Both the position numbers and the translations under genes were made by a program. This document shows positions 46,560 through 51,154 of a DNA stretch of 51,154 nucleotides, piece after piece. The notes below the pieces were generated by a model. The model made no database searches. It was not told where the DNA came from and saw only the letters and a program-made list of their open reading frames with translations. Origin of the DNA: Phoronis australis (lineage: Eukaryota; Phoronida; Phoronidae); NCBI GenBank assembly GCA_002633005.1, contig NMRA01000249.1:127850-179003 (forward strand), in the 5' to 3' direction. The first letter of the stretch is position 1; each line of letters begins with the position of its first letter.

Positions 46560-48489
46560 TAGAAGTTAGGGGCGGTCTGTGCATTTTCATGCGCGTGTGT
46601 TGGTTACTGTCATGGGTGAAAAACGCTGACATCTGATTCTTTTGTCAAGGAAAGATGTTTTCGCATGAACCTGCGCTGACTGAATCGCGTAAAGTCAAGA
46701 CGTGGTTCAAGTGCAAGTATCAACGAGAACATTTAAATGAGTTTCTGAAATTTCCTCCAATTTTTTATTCCATAGATAACACTATACTAGGCATGAGATA
46801 AATTCATTAAAAATAGCAAACGACTGTTGGCGACGTCTAATTGCGCTTGAAACGTTCCTAATCAAACTCATTCCAGGTACTGAGGGATTTCGAATGCCTT
46901 AACGGTGGCACAACGTCAATGTTTGAGCGAAAACTTTTCTATTAGCAACCAAAACGCCTTATCAGTGGCGGTTTTTAGTTGAGGTCCCAAGCTCCTGGGC
47001 ACCCTAAAGTCTCATATGCTGAAGTTGCTGTATGATGCTTGCTAGACTGCACTTCATTGATTAACACAGCTCAAACATATAATGGTGTTCATTAATCATT
47101 GATGTGCACTGCTGTTGCCATAACAGTAGGCATACATGTATGGATGATCACTTGCTGGTAAACAAATCACGGAATAATTATAAAACACGCCTTCCATCAT
47201 GAAAACCAAATTTTGATTTAGCACACTTACCGTTACTGTTACGATATTGGTCTTAATATAGAAGGCCCCGCAGAAAGTCAGCCAGAGAGCGGGGTCATCT
47301 ATACTAGTATAGGCACTACGCTTTTCGACCGCCTTCCGCCGAGGTCCCCTACATTATTTGCCAGTATACTAAGTGGTTTTTTTTTAAGTAATTGCGCCCG
47401 GCCTTTGAGACCTAGGCCCTCGCGACATCGTCCAAGCTAAGGTGGTCGAATTAGCCGAGAATCCCGGTAGAAAATTGAAAATTCATTTAGTACTGAATTC
47501 CAAATGTGTACGTATTGTAGCATTTTATCCTCTGTTTGATAATGAGTGATTTTATCGTACTAAAGCACAAGAGGGAATCAAAACTGTCTGGACTACATAT
47601 GTGCAATGTAAATCCCAGAGGCTGGTGGTCGGACCTCAAAACACGCTGGCCGTTATGTCAAAACCTGATGGCCTGACCTAGAACGGGTTGGCCAATGCTC
47701 AGTTAATGTGGCCGAACAAATCACAGATTTTCAGCAAAACTAACAAACTAGTACGTAAACACTAGATGTCACTTGAATCCTTCGAGACATTCAAAGCAAG
47801 TCTCTGAGGAAGTCCAGCCGTCGTGTTTGATCACCGGCCAACTGGTTACATGTAGCATCGGCCATCATGTTTTGGGTCCTGCCAACTAGCTTTTTGGGTG
47901 ACGCCATCTCCTTTGGAGACCGGAAAACACGTTAGATCACCGGCCATTTGATTTTGGACTCCAAACGATTCGGTTTGAACGTCCATTCAAGGGGATTTGA
48001 AGTCAAACCAATTGTAAATCTCTATGTGAACAGACGTGGTACCTTGTGCGCAGTTTCGCCATCGCCGCCTACTCAGGCCGAGTTAGTTGCTTCAACTATA
48101 AATTCTAATTTCAATGTTTTCACCAGGTGTCCGAATATCCTCGATGTGGCAAACTTGTCAAATTATTTCACATATGTTTTGCTCAAGTTCTCCTAGTACT
48201 CCCTGTCGAACACACTTTGCACAGCCGAATAGAAGGCCCAATCATTCCATGGTTCCTGAAAGAACCTCCCTTCCTAAAATGGCGTAGTGCAACTCTACCC
48301 CAGGTCGTGCCAAGCAAAAAGTTGCATAGGTGTTTGGTCTACAGATACAGCATCGTTAGAATGTCCCCGAAGATACTGATGGCTTCTCCATGGAAAGTTT
48401 TAACATCACAATAACCGTTGAAAACACGAGTAACTTAGATTTTTAAATGTTTGAATTGGTTCTATTTGTGACGATCTAAAGCAAATTAC
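46560..48489. other. Interval with unassigned GC-containing repeats
   Basis: No coding motif recognised. 47255-47370 (GAAGGCCCCGCAGAAAGTCA .. GAGAGCGGGGTC) and 47620-47960 (several CGGCCA-rich phrases: caccggccaactggtt, catcggccatcatgtt, caccggccatttgatt) look repetitive but have no clear borders. Open frames at 47948-48414 (+) carry no known domain. Confidence 0.4.
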
Positions 48490-48657
48490 CTGGACAGGTG
48501 CCATTGTAGCAAGGCTGAACAGATGAAGAGTCGCCTGTACAAGGACGAAAGGCATACTGTGGCCCCGTATCGCACTTCCTTTTTCTTATCCGTGTGCCTT
48601 GTCCACAAATGGAGCTGCATCGGCTCCATGAACCCCAGGTTAGCCAGGGGGGGTCAC
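48490..48657 (-). CDS. TSP1 domain exon following the first WSC exon
   Basis: 168 bp, acceptor cttctaaacag, donor GTAATT, phase 1-1. It encodes DPPWLTWGSWSRCSSICGQG, TRIRKRKC, DTGPQYAFRPC and ends PCYNGTCPG: a complete TSP1 repeat with six cysteines and WxxWxxW. It is clearly diverged from the array copies, with only one sequon (NGT), CSSICGQG instead of CNASCGGG, and a different middle. It is probably the founder-like, slower-evolving TSP1 exon of this WSC-TSP1 module. It lies about 590 bp downstream of the WSC exon. Confidence 0.9.
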
Positions 48658-49249
48658 CTGTTTAGAAGAAAATCGACATACTTATTGTAATGAACGTGTC
48701 AAAAACCACACTCATGCACAGTATGTCCAGAGAATTTACCAAAGACCAGCGCGTCTGTGTGTGCATGTGCCGAGGATTTTTTAAGTGCTACAACATAAGA
48801 GTGGATATTTCGTTAGAATGAAGGTGCATTGCGTCCGTAACGACAAGGCTAAAATTTCGGTCCATTCTGATCAACAAACGTTAAACATTGCGAACTTTCC
48901 ATGTGAGGGAATATTACTCTCTTTAAAGAGTCTCAGTGACACGTTTTTGCACCTCAGGCATAGGAGATCCCAATATGAAAGTAGTTCATAGCAGTGCTGT
49001 AGTGGGGCGTAGGCGCACGTAGGCGCAGCCAACCACCTTTTGGCATTCAAACATCGTTTTTCCGTCGGTAGTCACCATTTGCCACCTAGCTCGCCAGACC
49101 CTTTACTCCCGATGGCAAAATTAAACTTTAAAGTCTTAAGGATGGCCCAAGTCGATTGTTATCCCTGCGATCGATACTAGGCTGTCATTCTAAATTTATG
49201 TATACAGATAAAGAATCAACATTAAAACAAACCAACAAGAAAGTCTCAC

Positions 49250-49516
49250 TTGTAAACATAACCCAGTGTCTGCTATTGCCTCCGCAGGTTTCAGACAAAT
49301 TACCAGCGCATGTGTAGTCGCATTCTTTATCATCTACGCGGCGATACATTCCGTACTGGTTACCACAGGAACAATGAGTCTTGTTGTGAACAGATGCGTA
49401 GAGAAAACCATCACCTAAGCAGCGACGTCGACACAATGTTTGAGTGTTGTCATTCGATGTATACAACAGAAACTCGAAGTCAGGCACCCGACCATCGATG
49501 AAACACCCGGGAACAT
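49250..49516 (-). CDS. WSC domain exon (first seen)
   Basis: 267 bp, acceptor tttgtattccaag, donor GTGAGA, phase 1-1. It encodes VPGCFIDGRVPDFEFLLYTS, then TLCRRRCLGDGFLYASVHNK, CSCGNQYG, the C..C pair, and NLSETCGGN, ending HWVMFT. It has all eight WSC cysteines and the same length as the WSC exon at 28030, with which it shares PGCFID, SETCGGN and W-V-M near the end. This is the 5'-most exon of the gene that I can see; the signal peptide exon must lie upstream (beyond 49.5 kb) or outside the window. Confidence 0.9.
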
Positions 49517-51154
49517 CTTGGAATACAAAAATTAGGACAGCGATTCCATAACTGTGACTTTATGAATTTTTAGTTTAATATCATCGCCGACAATTAGAAA
49601 TTTGACAACCAAGGTTTGTTTTTGTAAAAAGCTTAAAATAACAGCGTAAGTAGTTTTCAGAGGACGGAAAATGGACAATTGTCCAGTCTTCTAACACAAG
49701 GTGCGTGAAAACCCTGTTACATTTGATGTTTATCACTTGGGTGTGTTTTTGGTTAATTTTTTCCTTTGAATGTTATTATAATTAGTATGAACATGTTGAC
49801 TTCCTAGAAACTCAGAAAAAGGGTCCATTTTGAGACATACATTACCCTATGGCAGGCCTAGCAAATTCTATTTTGGTTTCAGAGTGCCGTCCGGGGGATG
49901 TTTGTTTTATCTTTAATGCAGCAAATAAACCAAACAAAAAGCGATTAAGGGCAGCATACATTTTACATAAACATGAAGTTTTCACAACTAAGTCCAGTTT
50001 TGTAGAAGACACGGAAAATTGCCTCGAGCACGCATTCACCTAATAAAATAATGTTTACTTCACTTGTACTCTATGAATATTATTACGCCACACTTCGACC
50101 AAAAAGGTAAGCAAGCTTGAAAGTGGTAAATGTTGAGCTTAAATTTGTCAAAAGCATTTGTTCACCGCATGCATTGCACGTGCATGTACATGTATACAAG
50201 GAATGTGTGTGTAACTAGATCCAGTTTTGTAGGAGGCAGAAGCCATTCGCCTTGTGCATGGATTTATGTCCAAATTCAGGTGACGCATCTGACGGTTCTC
50301 ATTGACCAAACACGCAAAAACAGGTGATTAGAAGAGATATAGAGAATCATCTGTTTTTATACTGTAACCAAAAGAAAGTGTTCTAGACAGGTGACAAATT
50401 TAGCTTCTTTGAACATGGGCAGCACGTTGCTTATCACATGGATTATGGCTCAAGATATGCCAATTAGAGTTATGAAAACAAGCGTTTTGCGTCCAGTAGA
50501 ACTAGATCGACAAGCCAATATGTCGAGTTTTTCTTGTTCGGTTGGCCTCGTTATTGGTTAAACCAATCTTCAATTCAATCAAACGCAGCTTTTCTTTACC
50601 GCTCTGAAGTACTAAATAAATACGGAGTCTGGGTTCGAAACTAGAGCATCAGATGACAATGGCCTGACACCAGGTTAGAAATGTCTATCGTGGACACCTC
50701 TCCTCTGACTCATGCCTTTTATATGGGGACACTTGGACAGTCTGAAACACACCTGAATAGCGGAGTTGCAACGCCGCCATATTGGAAATGGGTCAGAATG
50801 TTGCATTGTGGTTAAGCTGGTAAACAAGTACGTCGGCAAGCGTGGGGGCGAACCGGCCACAGGGAGGTTATAGTGTTGTGTGCCTGGCATGCTATAATAC
50901 CAGTTAGCGAAATAAAAAATTTAGTTACTACCTCTTTCCCAAGGATCAAGAACTGCGTTAAACATGGGTCAGAGACATCGGAGAGCTGGTAGCAAAGGCC
51001 GACTTCTTGAATTCTTTCGCGACTTCGTAGCATAAAGTGTGCAGCGCTCATTTTGAGGGCGGCAAGAAAACGTATCTTAGAAACTGCCCAACAATATCTC
51101 CCTTCAAAGAAACAGTAACAAATACTCCACGGCGGTTGGTAGTGAAAAAAAAAA
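49517..51154. other. Upstream interval, no exon recognised
   Basis: No further WSC or TSP1 exon, no convincing signal-peptide exon and no promoter signature. Small open frames at 49842-50043 on both strands lack motifs. The window ends in a run of ten A. Confidence 0.45.

Larger units (their letters stand above)
20159..49516 (-). other. Multi-exon gene (or two adjacent genes) of WSC and TSP1 domains
   Basis: Eleven domain exons on the minus strand share the same splice phase (1-1) and read in the order WSC 49250-49516, TSP1 48490, TSP1 42035, TSP1 39849 (acceptor lost), TSP1 38473, TSP1 37411, TSP1 36041, TSP1 34978, TSP1 33621, WSC 28030, TSP1 20159. Any subset joins in frame. WSC is a putative carbohydrate-binding Cys-rich domain and TSP1 an adhesive, C-mannosylated module, so the product is probably secreted or a cell-surface protein. 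No signal peptide, transmembrane segment, start or stop exon is visible, so the ends lie in unrecognised short exons or outside the window. The repeated WSC-TSP1 order could mean two tandem paralogues rather than one gene. Confidence 0.7.

Noticed and set aside
47948-48414. Two overlapping plus-strand ORFs of 82 and 95 codons
   Set aside because: No domain, no consistent start or splice signals, located in an intron between a TSP1 exon and repetitive DNA.
50805-50890. tRNA-derived SINE or tRNA pseudogene
   Set aside because: TGGTTAAGCTGG fits a pol III A box, and GGGCGAACC is B-box-like, but the B box is imperfect, no cloverleaf folds by eye, and no SINE tail is evident.

Overview
The window is a eukaryotic, AT-rich, intron- and transposon-dominated genomic segment. 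The following point to an early-branching animal, most likely an anthozoan cnidarian such as a stony coral: (i) small extracellular-domain exons (WSC, thrombospondin type-1) split by long introns with GT-AG ends and phase 1-1 borders; (ii) several families of decayed non-LTR retrotransposons; (iii) THAP-containing DNA transposons; (iv) a striking excess of the octamer TACATGTA. The species assignment is inference. I see no rRNA, tRNA, CRISPR, operon or bacterial-type gene, and no intact long ORF.

Region 0.2-5.7 kb is a pile of nested transposons. A plus-strand L1/Tx1-like LINE (ORF1 remnant about 0.2-0.83 kb; endonuclease and RT remnants 3.46-5.73 kb) is interrupted by a minus-strand LINE of another type (0.84-3.15 kb) and by two small TIR elements at 3.55 and 3.73 kb. 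Region 5.8-14.5 kb is mostly gene-free and holds one large palindromic element (12.15-13.22 kb) whose two arms both carry the start of a THAP zinc finger. A decayed minus-strand LINE with a readable reverse transcriptase occupies 14.56-17.3 kb. A repeat at 5.83-6.05 kb recurs inverted at 19.33-19.55 kb.

From 20 to 49.5 kb the minus strand carries the only convincing host gene (or two adjacent paralogues): exons for WSC - TSP1 - seven TSP1 - WSC - TSP1, read from high to low coordinates. All WSC exons are 267 bp, eight of nine TSP1 exons are 168 bp (the last is 162 bp), and all are flanked by phase-1 introns, so exons can be added or skipped without a frameshift. The block 33.4-43.2 kb is a tandem expansion of [TSP1 exon + intron] units; one 2,433-bp dimeric unit is almost perfectly duplicated. 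The encoded protein would be secreted or an ectodomain, dense in N-glycosylation sequons and W-x-x-W motifs. One array exon (39849-40016) has lost its splice acceptor AG.

The introns of this gene hold a 2.7-kb THAP-encoding DNA transposon with TIRs and a short target duplication (28343-31036), a LINE 3' end with a TTG tail (31.4-32.5 kb), and a tandem array (26.2-27.9 kb) carrying a CCACTAG..GGCGC motif about every 145 bp that looks like the vertebrate CTCF core. At 46.34-46.55 kb there is a plus-strand first-exon-like ORF resembling the N-terminus of P2X7-like transposon proteins. The window runs off both ends without showing the host gene's promoter, signal peptide exon or last exon.
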